Shown: positions 26,404 through 38,590 of the stretch, piece by piece
Numbering within the stretch: position 1 is the first letter of the stretch
Layout of the letters: each line of letters starts with the position of its first letter
Source: Tetradesmus obliquus
Taxonomy: Eukaryota; Chlorophyta; Chlorophyceae; Sphaeropleales; Scenedesmaceae
DNA: 64,000 nt
Direction: 5' to 3'
Assembly: GCA_030272155.1 (NCBI GenBank)
Contig: CP126192.1
Span: 3,816,501-3,880,500 of the forward strand
Program-made: the position numbers and the translations under genes
The notes under the pieces: model-generated
What the model was told of the DNA's origin: nothing
The model's database searches: none
Seen by the model: only the letters and a program-made list of their open reading frames with translations

Positions 26404-28135
26404 ATGCGCGTTGCATACGCATTTATTGGTGTGGCATGGCTATTGACCATAGCCACCTGCGCATCTGATGGTTTGAATGTCTGCAGTGGTCTCGCACCAG
26501 TGGCAGAGGTAGATGGTGGGAACCTGCATACATGTGCCGTTTTGGAAGATGGCACAGCACGCTGCTGGGGATTAAACAACCTTGGCCCACTGGGTAATAT
26601 CAATGTCCCTGACTTTGAAACCTCTGTAATCATCAACAATGGCAGCAATCCTGAGAGCAAGGTGCCTGTTGTGGTGTTAGGCTTGAGCAACGTGACCAGC
26701 ATTTCAACGGGGGGTGAACACACATGCGCAGCTCTAGGTGATGGCACTGTATGCTGCTGGGGATGTAACAGTGACAGCCAGCTGGGTGATGGTGGCAAAA
26801 TCAGTGCCAACAGTTATAGCAGGGTGCCTGTGGTGGTGTCAGGCCTGAGCAGTGTGCGGAGCATTTCTGCCGGTCAATCGCACACCTGTGCAGTCATGGC
26901 CGATGGTACTGCACGCTGCTGGGGACGCAATGCCGGCGGCCAGCTGGGTGATGGTAGCAACAAAGAGAGCAATGTGCCTGTTGTGGTGTTAGGCTTGAGC
27001 AACGTGACCAGCATTTCAGCTGGGTGTGAACACACATGCGCAGCTCTAGGTGATGGCACTGCATGCTGCTGGGGATTCTCACTTGACGATGGCGGTGTAG
27101 GCCGGCTGCGTGGTGTAACCGTCACTAGCAGCAAGGTGCCCGTTGTGGTGTCAGGCTTGAGCAACGTGACCAGTGTTGACGCTGGTAGGTGGCACACCTG
27201 CGCAGTTTTGGTTGACGGCACTGCGCGCTGCTGGGGGGGCAACAGGTATGGCGAGCTGGGTGACGGCAGCGTCAAAGACAGCAATGTGCCGGTTGTGGTG
27301 ACCGGCTTGAGCAACGTGACCAGCATTTCAGCTGGAGGATATTACACCTGCGCAGTTCTGGTGGATGGCACTGCGTGCTGCTGGGGTTACGGTTTCGACG
27401 GCCAGCTGGGTGATGGCACCAACAGATCCAGCAAGGTGCCCGTAGTTGTGTCGGGCTTGCACGGTGTGCGCAGCATATCCGTTGGTGGTCTTCACACATG
27501 CGCAGCCCTCGAGGATGGCTCTGCTCGCTGCTGGGGATTCAACAGTAATGGCCAGCTGGGTGATACATCCAGCAACAACAGCAATGTGCCCGTCGCGGTG
27601 TCAGGTTGTACCCCCGATTCTAGGAGCCGCAACTATACAGAGTGCCGCCAGGTCATTGCCAGTGGGGGCCTGCTCATGTACAGCAAGCCTTGCCAGGACA
27701 CCAAGTACTCCTTGGACGTCACCATTGGCAGCTGCGGACGCTTTGAGTACCTTGCAGAAGCCAGGCCTTAGGTCAGCGACTGTGCAAGTCGAGGCGACTT
27801 CAGCTGCTGGATTGAAGTCATTTACAATGGCATGCGCGGCTGGGTTGCCGCGGGCACTGGCACCAGCTGTGACGGCAGCAACCCAAGTGACACAGCCCTG
27901 GTGGCCTACTGCCCTGCTGCTGGCTGTCCCGCTCGAGGTGAGATTGGGTGCTTGCATCTGCTGCGATCTAAACTTTAGCGCTGCTACTTTGCAAGATACA
28001 TGGGTGCAGGTGCATGATCCACGAGAGGTTCATCATGGTTATTTTGAGTCTGCTCACCTTCATTGTCAGTGCTTGCAAGCAGTTACAGGCTGGCTGCTGC
28101 TGCTGCGCGCGCTGGCTGCTGTGACTGCTCATGCT

Positions 28136-28178
<43 letters not shown>

Positions 28179-31100
28179 CATGCTGCTGCTGCTGCTGCTG
28201 CCGCTGCCCATGCTGCTGCTGCCCATGCTGCTGCTGCGCATGCTGATTGCTGCTGCTGCTGCCGCTGCTGATGCAGCTGCAGTGCCAGCCATCAGGACCT
28301 GCTGGCAGGAAGTGGCGGCAGTCTGTCGGTGCTCATTTGGCTTTCGGCATATCCAACAACACTCTGCCTGCTGCCGCTTGCTGTTTACACGTGGATGCAG
28401 CGCCTGAAACCACATGCAGGCAAGTCAATGCCAAGGAGGGTGTAGGGCTGCGGCGCTGGCCTTGTCACGATGATGCGTACGTCCCTCCTGGGGGTGGTGG
28501 AAACAACACAATAATCACATACCTGACACGAGGACAGAGTGTGATCTACAGCAACACTGACAGCAAGCAGACGAGTGTGTGTGGCAAACAGCCAGACCCA
28601 GGGGTCAAGGCGCTGTGCTGGATTGCAGTCAAGACTGCTACAGGAGTGGAAGGCTTCATACCAGCCGCGCGGGGTGACTTTGCTGATGCCTTCTGCAGCC
28701 CTGCACCATCCACAGACACTGAGAGCCTTGTCACTCAGCCGTGCGGTGAGCACTGTGCTTGTCCAACTGTCTCGGTTTGCCTTCCACAATTCCATGCTGT
28801 TTTGTGCACGATTTTGAAATGTGTACATGCTGCATGCTGCTGTGGGACGTTTGCTGCTGCACTCAGTCTGCTTTTCCAGCAGCATGCTGTGTAAGCAGGC
28901 GTGCATACCCGTCACTGCCCGGCAGCCGCTGCTTCAAAAGGCATGCTCCTCGTGTTGTTGCCAGCGCTAGGTGGTGAGCATACTGCTGTCATTGGGCGTC
29001 ATCAGCTGGTTGTTGACATGCATGCCTTGCCTTGCCCTGCTTTGCTACGCAGCCGGGGAGCTGTATGCCGAATGCCGCCAAGTCACCGCTGCCAACGGAC
29101 TTGATGTATATGCATCCCCATGTGGTGACATAGTGTCGCCACCAGTGCACATCCCAAGGTGTGGAACGTTTGAATACATTGTGGGCAAAAAAGTCACTGA
29201 GTCGTGCTCTGGCGGGCCAAGCTGCTGGGCCATGGTCCGCTACCGCGACGAAGCACAATGGCTACAGCTTGGGTGGGTGCAGATTTCCTCTGGTGAGTGC
29301 AGCTCTGCGGGCACGGCAGATGTGGCGGAATGTGGAGCTGCTGCTTGCCTTTCCACAGGTGAGAGACAGCTGGTTGACAGCATTGCTTAGTTGAGTCGGT
29401 GGTCAGCAAACCAACACTCAGCAGGCGCTGTGTACAGCACAGTAGCTTGAGCTAAAGCACAGCGCCGCCAAATGAGCTGACCAGCTGGCAGCGCCGTCAG
29501 ATAGCTGGTATCACTGCATGTTGCTGCCGAACTGGTGTGTCACACACAGCTGGGCTGCCCCTGCACCCTGCGTGCTCTGACTTACTTGCTGTAGCTGTAG
29601 GTTCAGCACCCTTTTTGCTCCTGCTCAGTCCAGTGGTCCTTTTGATCACATGCGCTCACACAAATGCATGTTCACCTGTGGACTAGCTGCTCACAGCTTG
29701 TCGTGGTGCTGTGCAGGCACTGCGTGTCGCCAAGTGACTTCCAGTGGTGTCACAATGCGCGCACAGCCCTGCAAAGGCGCCCCGCCAGTGGCCACTTTAA
29801 AAATGAATGCTATGTTTGAGTACTGGGGACCAGACTACAAGATCTCCAGCACATGCTCAGCAGTGACAGGCTCAAACAGCTATGATGGCTTCTGCTGGGT
29901 GAAGGCCACCTATGGAGGGGCAATTGGCTGGCTGCCAGCTGCGTACATCGGCACTCAAGTCACCTCTGCTTTCTGTGACCACAGTGGCACTGGAGAATCA
30001 TATGTCAGATATTTCTGTGGTAAGCCGCTGCAGCATCCGCACTTCTTGTTGCATCAACATGTGCATGATGTAGTCATACGCCAACGCTCGCCGCTGCTAA
30101 CAACACGTTGTTGGTACCATGTGACGTGCTGTGCTGCAGACCGCTGCGCAAGTGTGAGGTGCCAGCAGAAGGAGTGCTACAAGGCGCGCCTGTGCAATCC
30201 AGCGACTGGGATCTGCTCTCCTTGGAAAGCTGCACAGGCTGGGACACCCTGCAAGGCCCAGCCGGATGGAAAGTGCAATGGGTCGGGACAGTGCAAAACA
30301 CCTGCTGTCGCACCCGGTAAGTACGGAGGGAAGTGGGCACGTGTACGCAGCTGGATGGAAAGGTTACAAACTGGTGCAAGAAGGATGCAGCTGCAAGATT
30401 CAAGGGCACTCGTACGAACAGGCACTATAGAACTGTGCCATTTGCATAGCTCAAGTGTTCAAAAATAATTGTCTTCATTGACGATGAACAGCATGCTATC
30501 AGCTGCACAGGCTGGAACGACATCAATGAGCACAAGTGCTTGTCTCTGCCTGCAGGGTGCTCCACTGTCACATGCGCAGCATGTGAGGAGTGCAAGTACA
30601 ATTTCAAAACTGGTGCTAAGTGTCAGCCTTCCAAGCAGGCTGTCAGCCAGTCGTGTCCCTCATCTAGTTTATTGGGCGGCTTGGTAGGCTTGTGCAGCCG
30701 CAAGGGAGCAAGCAACATCTGCGTTTCTCCAGGTGGGTAGCAACTTGCGGAGCAAGCATGCTGATGTGTGAACATTCAAATGTGTTTGTTATGTGAATGC
30801 TGTGTTATGTTATGTATCATTATGTTGTTGTTATTGTGCCGGCCTTGCAAACACGGCAGCCTGCAGCTCAGCCAGTGGCAAGCTCTCCACACACCCGTTG
30901 TGTCGTTGCACATGCAGCCGACGAATCTGCCGTGCGAAAGTTGTGGACTAAATTGGTGGAAGATCCAGATGTGAGCGGGTACAGGGTCCAGTCAGCCATC
31001 GACGGCCTGACCAGAGCTGAGCAACTTGAACTGTACAAGCTGCTGTACGATTGGCCCTCGGGCACCACACCACCTTCTCAGGGCAGTGCAAGCCAAACGC

Positions 31101-32251
31101 TGAAAGCACTGGAGTCCAGAATTGAAGCTCAGGGCGACAATGTGATGGAGGACCTCACAGCACTGAGGGTTCTGCGGATCAGGATTGACCAGATGCTTGC
31201 GATTGCAAGCGTCTTGTCTAAAGCTGGTCAGGAGTTGCCCTCTGGAGTCAAGCTGAACATGGAGGTTTTCTCTCGGTTCATCAACACGGGTGAGCAGCTG
31301 GATTTATACTTGATAATTTTGGCATATGTGTGCAGTTACGTGCTGACACATGTGTTGGAACAGATGAAACATGCACGAATAAGCGCATGCAACCTTCGAC
31401 CTGTAAGCCGTGGCTGTGGTTGTAGCACCATGCTGTTCAAGCAAGATGCCAAAGGGCGGTGGGTGTGCACAATTGCAGGGAAAGCCCCGCCTTCTGTAAA
31501 AGTGCCAAAGGAAGCTTGGTATCATGGGTGGAACAGCAAACCCGGTGACCCACCCCTCGGTGACCCACCCCAGGTGGAGATTCCATGCTGTGAAGTATCC
31601 AACTGTGAGTGTATGCTGGATTTCATGGAGGCAGACCCATCAAACCGTAAAGTTGTGTACGCAAAGTTCTTCAAGACCCCAGCAGTCAGCAACTTGCTCG
31701 ACATTGTGAACGGGCTGTTCCCCTGCAAAACGTGCTATGACTGTGCACTGCGCAACCTTGCGGCAGGCATCGTGGACCACCAGGCAGATTGCACAGATTC
31801 AGCGTATGAGAAGCTGCTCGAGAAAGCAGCTGACATTGTATTTTACACAGAGCTGCGCAGGGAGGGAAACTTTGTGGGCGCCATGAAGGATTGTATACGC
31901 ATGGGGTACAATGTGGGGGTTTTCCGCAGCATTTTGTTGAATGAAATTGCAGAGCAGCAGGAGCACTCCGGCCTTGTGGAGACGCACTTTGGCAGCGGCG
32001 TAAGCGTGTGCCAGGAAGCAGGGCTGGGCATATACCAGACCCTTGATGAAGTGCTCGGTGTAGCTGCAATGCTGCTTCCTCAGTTTCGTGGGGCAAGTCT
32101 TGCCTTTGCTGCGGCAAAGCTGACTGTGGCTGGCATCCTTGAGTTTGTGAAGGCAGCAAGCAAAGTCATTGCGCCCCCGAACTACAAAGCTGCTGCGATT
32201 CAAGCCGCCACGACAAACTGCCGTGGCACAATCACCCGTCGCTGCTACTAG
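26404..32251 (+). CDS. Secreted RCC1-repeat / SH3b-like modular protein with in-frame TAG
   Basis: Large cysteine-rich extracellular-type protein. It starts MRVAYAFIGVAWLLTIATC, a clear signal peptide. Seven RCC1-type repeats follow (HTCAVLEDGTARCWG, GQLGDG, VPVVVSGL pattern; 26512-27600), the kind that folds as a seven-bladed propeller. Then come four SH3b-like modules, each with a CRQV start, an FEY or ITY strand and CW...V...GW. The first is interrupted by TAG at 27769-27771, after which 55 codons of the same module stay open. Exons: 26404-27937, 28401-28745, 29053-29358, 29717-30019, 30140-30316, 30556-30732 and 30867-32251. Every listed intron is phase 1. Two small cysteine-rich modules and a novel C-terminal domain of about 460 residues complete the protein; a further intron starting at 31290 is possible. 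Function unknown; a wall or surface role is a guess. Confidence 0.75.
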
Positions 32252-34018
32252 CTTTCTAGCAGCGATGCTCGCGTGGCGCTCCTGTGGCCATCACCATGCT
32301 TGTGTGGTAGCTCGTGGTACTTAAGCTGTGCGCCTGTTGGCGCATGAGCTGCGCTGCTCTGCCCCGACTTGAGCTGAGCTGAGCTGAGCATGCTGCGTGT
32401 GGGCCACCTGATATGTGGCACACATTGCTCGAGATTCAAAGGATTTTTATGCATCTCAGGTCCGATCTTTGGCATTGTTGGACCTCTGATCTATCAGATG
32501 AAGTTGGCTGTTGGTTACAGCTGGTCAGAGCACAGGCGGCTGGTTATACACTGTGATAAATGGCAGTCATGTCTTTCTCCCAGATAATGTGTACGACTGG
32601 CTGGCACCCGGTGCGCCTGTCATCGCTGCTGCGGTTCGTTGTTGGTGTGCACGGTTTACATGAGGTTGCTAGAAGGCTCAGGTCACAGCCTGCGCACCGA
32701 GTGTGCAGAAAACACACTGCTGCCCAGGCAGCCAGGCAACTAGTGATGCCATCAGTGAACGCCATGCGTTACAGCGTTTCCGACAGCTGTTTGGTTGCTT
32801 CAGAGGATGGAATACTCGAGGTGATATATATGGTGCACTTTTGCTTGTTGGTGTTGGAGTAGCAGCATGCAGTAGCATTGATGCGCCATCACCGCTTTTA
32901 CTGACCATCGTTTCCTGGTTGAGTTTTGATCCTGAAGTGGCGCAAGTTGGCAGCTTCACAGAACGCATGATGTGTGTTGGGCATATTGGCTCCACAATGC
33001 CAGCACACAATGCCATTACTTCGGTTGAAACAATAGCATGGCATTGCTTCATGTTAGCGCAGCACTGTGACTGGTTGGCCCGGTACAGAGACTCGTGCCG
33101 GTTGGCGCTGCCGCCGTTTGTGGACATGCATTACGTGAAGGTGCGTAGTTATGCATTTACCACGGTCCTTCTATATCCTGGAGCGTATAGAATTGTCAGA
33201 ATCTTCCCTGTCACGTGCACAGGTGCAGCTGCTGATAGTCACCCCCAGCAGAAGCAGTCTGGCAAGGACAAGGTGCATGCACCAGCCACTGTTTGTTAAT
33301 CACACTTGCATGCTTGGTGAGTAATGTCAACTCTGCTAAGCCGCTGTTGCCAGCACTTGATTGCTTGGCAGGCGGCTGCAATTGAAACGCCAGACCGTGT
33401 GGGGGCTGCACGCCAGCTGGCTAGCCGGTTGGACAGCCACAGCAGCTGTGGCGCGGGTCGTTCGTCTGTTGACTGAGTGATTGCATCAAGCTGCATGCGG
33501 TGCTGGCGTTCACTGTGCAGGTCGTTCAGTAGGCATCTTTTTGTGTGGCTACGTTCAGAGACGTTGTAAAACTTGCTGACCTGGCGATAGGTGTGGCAGG
33601 AATTGCTAGGGCAGCAGCAGGTTCAGCTAAGCTGCTGGCACCAATGCTGACCCCGTTGGCCAGCAAACTCCCATCTTCACTCAGTGAATAGGCTATCACA
33701 ACATTAGAGTGTGAACTCACGTTACCAAACACAGCATCAACCCCAGCACGTTGCAGTTTAAATCCTGGATGGCAGCAGCACTGTTGATGCCGCAGTTCTG
33801 GCACGATTTTCACAAACAAGCACACACCTCCAGCAGATCATCAGCAAACCGCGTTGCTCGATTGCTTACCAGCAATCCCGTCAACATGCTCCCTCTGCCA
33901 ACATGTAAAAGCGCCTGTGTCTGCAGCCAGTACGCCATCTTAACATAATGTGCAATGATGGCATAGACATGCGCCTCACAGCAGTGCCAACAACGCTGCA
34001 GCTTGTACGCAGCCTGTG
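32252..34018. other. Convergent intergenic region with an unexplained ORF
   Basis: About 1.8 kb between the RCC1/SH3b gene (+) and an unknown membrane protein gene (-). A short GAGCT tandem repeat lies at about 32370-32388. A 198-codon plus-strand frame (32703-33299) is described separately. The rest shows nothing I recognise. Confidence 0.4.
32703..33299 (+). CDS. Unexplained ORF, possibly transposon-derived
   Basis: 198 codons without the CAG-type low complexity of neighbouring shadow frames, and with a balanced composition (for example RFRQLFGCFRGWNTRGDIYG and SWLSFDPEVAQVGSFTERMM). Preceding sequence in another frame (from about 32590) is similar in character, so a frameshifted or spliced longer coding region is possible. 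No family recognised. It may be a decayed mobile-element fragment; equally it may be chance. Confidence 0.25.
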   Translation: MQKTHCCPGSQATSDAISERHALQRFRQLFGCFRGWNTRGDIYGALLLVGVGVAACSSIDAPSPLLLTIVSWLSFDPEVAQVGSFTERMMCVGHIGSTMPAHNAITSVETIAWHCFMLAQHCDWLARYRDSCRLALPPFVDMHYVKVRSYAFTTVLLYPGAYRIVRIFPVTCTGAAADSHPQQKQSGKDKVHAPATVC

Positions 34019-35214
34019 CTACTGCTTGCCTGCTGCTGCACTGCTGCTGCTGCTGCTGCTGCTGCTGGCGTCTGCAGGCTGCTCCCTGCGATCATCTGCT
34101 GCAGCAGCAGGTGACAGCTGCTTCGCCAGCGCCTGCTTGCTGTTGCGGAAGCGCAGCGGGCCTACCTTGCCCAGGCCTGGCTGCTGCTGCTGCTGCTGCC
34201 GCTGCTGCCTGCTGCTTGGCGTGTCGACACCCTTCTCGCGAGCCTGCGTGGCAGCCCCAGCACGCACAGGGCAGCAGGCAATGCTGTGAGCACCTGGGCA
34301 CACACATGTACCCACCGTGCTTCCATCGTCACTCTCAATGCAGCTGCAACAGCATACGCAGGGCCAGCGCTAACAGCACCTGGGCAGCAACACCGACAGC
34401 ACCCCACCGCTGCCTACATCTTTGCTTGTTCCTAACACAAACACTAAACAGCAACAGCAATGCACCCACCTTGATGATGTCATCCACGATGGAGCGGATC
34501 TCCCTGCCCCTGTCGTTCACGCCAAGCTCAGCAAAGTCCTCCGTCACAAGGTTGTCCACGGCAGCAGACAGCTGATCGTTGCGCAGCATCTGCAGCGCAG
34601 CCAGGCCTGCAGCAAGCAGCAGCAGCAGCAGGACGAGCCGACAGTGGATATCAATGGGGACACAAGTTGGAGGCAAGCTGGCTTGCCCGCCTGCAGTGCT
34701 ACGCGAGTGCGTGACATGCAAGCACAGCCATACAGCTATCAAGGCCAACACAGAACACAGAAGCACCGGCAGCAGCGTCAGCAACAGCAGCAGCAGCAGC
34801 AGCAAGCCATCAAACCAGGGCCTCACTCGTTTCGCCAGTGAGGTAGTCCATCAGCACATCAGCAGGGTCCAGGTCACTGCCGCTGTCTGCTTCGCTGTCA
34901 CTGCTGCGCCCCCGCCGCTTTGTTTGGCTGCGCAGCAGCGGCCCTGCCACCATTCCTGCAAGCTCCAGGAACAGTACTGCCTTGATGGAGGCGACTAAGA
35001 TGCGGATCCAGCGCCCTCGGCTGTCCTTGGGTTGCTGCTGCTGCTGCTGCTGCTGTGCCAGGCTATTGCTGCTGTTGCTCAGTAATCCAGCAGTAGGAGA
35101 CGCGCCGTTGGTTACGCAGGTGGCTGAGCAGTTGCTAGGGTCGGCCATGCCTTGGCTGCTGCTTGCTGCTGCCACCAGTGCAGCCTGGTGCTGCTGCTGT
35201 GGGCTGTCAGCCAT
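34019..35214 (-). CDS. Unrecognised protein with one membrane span
   Basis: Three exons (minus): 35214-34827, 34606-34470 and 34243-34019 (stop), phases 1 and 0, giving 249 residues. The N-terminus is Gln/Ser/Ala-rich. One hydrophobic segment follows (IRILVASIKAVLFLELAGMV, about residues 72-91), then a basic and acidic stretch (RRGRSSDSEADSGSD). A well-ordered helical-looking block comes next (DVLMDYLTGE, ALQMLRNDQLSAAVDNLVTE, FAELGVNDRGREIRSIVDDI), and last a Gln-rich tail with GPLRFRNSKQALAKQL. I recognise no family. Consistent phases and a block free of low complexity support a real gene. It is divergent from DPH4 with 315 bp between start codons. Confidence 0.65.
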
Positions 35215-35529
35215 GCTGCTGCTGTCAGGCTAGACGATCACCAGGTGGTTCGGCTCCAACCAAACTGAACAACAATCGGTGCATGCAGGTAGGATCGTGT
35301 CGTTGCAGCCTGTCAGGACAGCCGTCGTTTGGACTCCCGCCCTGAAAAAGGACAACAGTTTCATTTTGCAAGCCTCGCGAGCTTTGAAGTGTTCGTTACT
35401 GTTTAGCTTAGCAGTCTGTTAACTGAAGACGTATCCTGCATGCTCTCGGACCCGCACCGGCACAGACAGCACCAGCAGCAGAAGCAGCAGTACGACTGCA
35501 GCTGTGTCATTTCGTTTCAGCGACTCAGC
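35215..35529. promoter_or_regulatory. Short divergent promoter, unknown membrane protein / DPH4
   Basis: 315 bp between the start codons of two divergent genes, so both promoters and 5' leaders must be here or overlap the coding starts. No specific element identified. The DPH4 frame is open upstream to 35440, but the J domain begins right after the methionine at 35530. Confidence 0.45.
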
Positions 35530-36578
35530 ATGAGCGCCAAGTGTTACTATGAGGTTCTGGGGGTGAATAGAACAGCTAGCAACGAGGAGTTGAAGGCTGC
35601 CTACCAGCAGCAGGCCCTGCTGCTGCACCCTGACAAGGCTGGTGTCAGCAGCCAGGATGGCTTCCAACTGCTGCAGCAGGCTTGGCAGGTAGGAGAGCAA
35701 CAGCATAGTATACAAGTTAATATGTGTACCACTTATGTATATGCCGAGATATGCCGCATGTTGTGGCCTGCAGCACAGTGTGGTGCTGCTGGATGGGGAT
35801 ACAGTTTTGGCATGCTCTGCTGCTGCCGGCTAGCTGGCGCACAGCAGCTGTGCTGCGGCTCATGAGCCGCTGGCATGCTGCTGCTGCTGCTGCTGCTGCT
35901 GCCGCTGCTGCTGCTGCGGTGCCAGCATGGGGTTATGTGCAGTGGGCTATATCGGTTGGCTTGTGTTCACATGCTCTTCTGTGTGCTACAGGTGCTGCGT
36001 GATCCTGGCAGCAGGGCAGTGTATAACCACCAGCTGAGCCAGGCTGAGCTGAAAGCAACCGTCACACTTCACGATGAAATAGACCTGGAAGACATGGATG
36101 AAGAAGTGCAAGAAGATGAACAGCAAGAAGAAGAAGAAGAAGCAGAAGCAGAAGAAGACGGCCAGCGCCAACACCCAGTGACACATGAATCACAGCCGAA
36201 TGACAGCCAGGTACAGCAGCAGCAGCAGCAATGCCAAGGGCCTGCAGCAGTAGCAGGCTGCGTGCGTAGCTACCCCTGCCGCTGCGGTGACAGCTACCTG
36301 CTGCGGCCAGCAGACATGCAGCTGGCAGCACAGCAGATTATCCTGCCTTGCAGGTGGGTCCCGCTGCTTTTGCAGCATCGCTGCACTCAAATGACGGGGC
36401 ACAGCCTAGGCCCGGCACACTGCATGGTTGACCGCCGGTACACTGCTGAAAGCAATGCGTATGGTGCGTGTTCAACATGTTCAAACACGTGTGGAGACAC
36501 AACTGCCCCTCACATGCCTGCTGCTGTTGCGCCTGCTGCAGGAGCTGCTCAAATGCAATTCTGGTCAGGCTGCCATGA
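35530..36578 (+). CDS. DPH4: Diphthamide biosynthesis J-domain protein DPH4 (DNAJC24)
   Basis: J-domain/CSL-zinc-finger protein needed for diphthamide synthesis on elongation factor 2, where its zinc site also carries iron for Dph1-Dph2 chemistry. Exons: 35530-35688, 35992-36353 and 36542-36578 (stop), giving 185 residues. The J domain reads [21 protein letters not shown] with the HPD motif in LLLHPDKAG and continues [21 protein letters not shown] across intron 1. An acidic Glu/Gln-rich linker follows. The zinc module is [17 protein letters not shown] plus IILPC on exon 2 and [12 protein letters not shown] on the 12-codon last exon. The second CxxC is therefore completed only by splicing, in phase 2. 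The acidic and Q-rich linker is longer than in animals and fungi. Start chosen at the methionine just before the J domain. Confidence 0.92.
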
Positions 36579-38590
36579 GGTGAGCTGGCAACCGCAGACA
36601 GGCGCCAGCAACAGCCACATACACCTTCGCCCGCCACATGCCAGCACAGCCTCGCTGCCAGCACTGCACTGCACTTCAAGTCGCGGCAAGCAGGTTCTGT
36701 GTGGGTTGCCGGCATTAGCAGCAGCAGCAGCAGCAGCAGCTGACTCTGTGGCCTCCACCATCTCAACACTGCCGCCGCCTCCTCCATCACCACCCACAGC
36801 AGCAGCAGCTGCTCAGCAGCAACAGCACGCGCAACAACACAGGCAGAGCACAGCAGACAGCGGGGAACAGCAGCGTGCTAGCGCTGAGCTGCGCATGCCG
36901 CCAGTGGATGGCACCACCAGCCAGTTGCAGCTGTTGCAGCACCTGCCACTACCGCTGCCTGCAATGCACACAGGCATGCACGTGTCGGCGTGTGCCTCGT
37001 GAGCACTGTTCACATGACAGATTTGGCAGCTCATTGTTGCAGCATACGTGGTGCACACCGCATCACATCTGACGGCAGACACAGCTCGCAGCGTACTGTG
37101 CCTAACGTGTGTGTTGTGCACGGCGCATTGTGCTGCTTGCTCCTCTGCAAGTGGTGCGTGCTGTTGCAGGCAGCAGCATTGTGACGCATCTGTCAGACAC
37201 ATCACGCTGCCGGCGGCATACTGAGGGTGTTCGTTGGCACATGTGGCAGTGGCCCATGCTCCTCCTCATGAGGCAGTCAGTGCCAGCGGCTGCACAGCTG
37301 GCTCTGGCCACTTGTTCCCTGGCTAGCTGTATCATATACGCCTGTGTCGGTTAGTTGAGCATCATGTGGCTAGCTTTGTCAACATAGTTTGCCTGTGTCG
37401 GTTTGTGGAGCATCATGTGGAGGGCCACGAGTGTCTTGCCTGACCTGTAGCCTAGTGAGTTTCACACATTCAGCCTGACACAGCGCGGTGCTTGACGGGC
37501 GCCTGCCTACGCTTCCTTGTAACACGGTACAGAGCAGCTTGTATTGCTGAGGGGCCGGTTTGTCACCCATATGTTTCCAAACATCCAGTTGCAACGCCAA
37601 ACGCGGGAGCATCTTCCAAGGATGCTGGATCAACTGGCTGCAGCGAGTGGTTGCAATGCGCAAATCCAGCTGCTTAAGTGCCAGCCCTACCCAACAGCCA
37701 CTAGCGGGAGCAGACCCACTGCAGCTGGACCACGTCTGAGCTAGCTGCTGAGCACCTCAAGCGGAGCTGCAGCAAACCATCGCGAGGCTACACACAGCAT
37801 GCACCACCGCCACCATGTAACAGCATGGCATGCCATCTCCAGCCTCCTGCTGGCACAAGTGCTTACAAGTACAAAAAGGTTTTCAAAACGCGTAGCGCCA
37901 TGCAGCGTCCTGATGCGCGGCAGATTGAGTGCCTGCCCCACATACAATGTTGTTTGAAAACCAGCAGCACAAGGCGCCTGTAGATGCTTTGAGCATCGGG
38001 TGCTTTAAGCAGTCACAGGCACACTCGATATGCGCCATATGACCACAGCCATCGCAGCGCTGCAGCACACCCCAAACAACCATGCAGCGTCGTGTAAAGC
38101 AGGATTCAGCAGCAGCAGCAGCAGCTGCCCACCACCGGCACATGCATACGTGCATCCTGCACTACACAGTGCTGGGAGCAGTCAGCGCAGCCGCGCTGTG
38201 CTGCACAATGTGCACATGCAAAATCGGCACGCGCTTGCGCACTTGTCCTGTCCACGCACAGCTACTCAAGCAATTTGCTTTGCACACCTGCCTGCCATGT
38301 GCCAAGCATCAAGAAAGAAATCAGGAACCAGAACTGCACATACAAGGCAGACTGCGAATCGAGCCAGCAGCAGCCACCAGCAGCAAAGATGCTGCTGCTC
38401 TTGATTCAAATGCCTACGTTGCCACCTGCTGCCTACGATGAATACGAAGTGTGCAGCTGCATCAGCTCTTCGCCAGGCAATGACAATCAATACGCCTGTT
38501 GGAAGCGCCTTGCAGCTGCTGACCTGACGCGCGGCGCCCTACACACCTGCTGTTGCTGCTGTGAATGCAGCAGGCTGAGCAATCGGCCAG
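36579..38590. other. Intergenic region, DPH4 to OPR gene
   Basis: About 2 kb, convergent (DPH4 forward, OPR gene reverse), so it includes both 3' flanks. Short Gln/Ala-rich frames continue after DPH4 but are shadows of CAG repeats. A minus-strand frame near 37920-38100 has a Cys/His cluster (RCDGCGHMAHIECACDC) that resembles part of a zinc finger; no splice sites or family could be attached to it. Confidence 0.4.

Noticed and set aside
27446-28246. 266-codon plus ORF overlapping the RCC1 gene
   Set aside because: It is a shadow frame; the real RCC1/SH3b frame covers the same DNA and the rest is CTG-repeat intron.
37879-38155. Zinc-finger-like Cys/His cluster on the minus strand
   Set aside because: Only one short cluster; no splice sites, neighbouring exons or family pattern support it.
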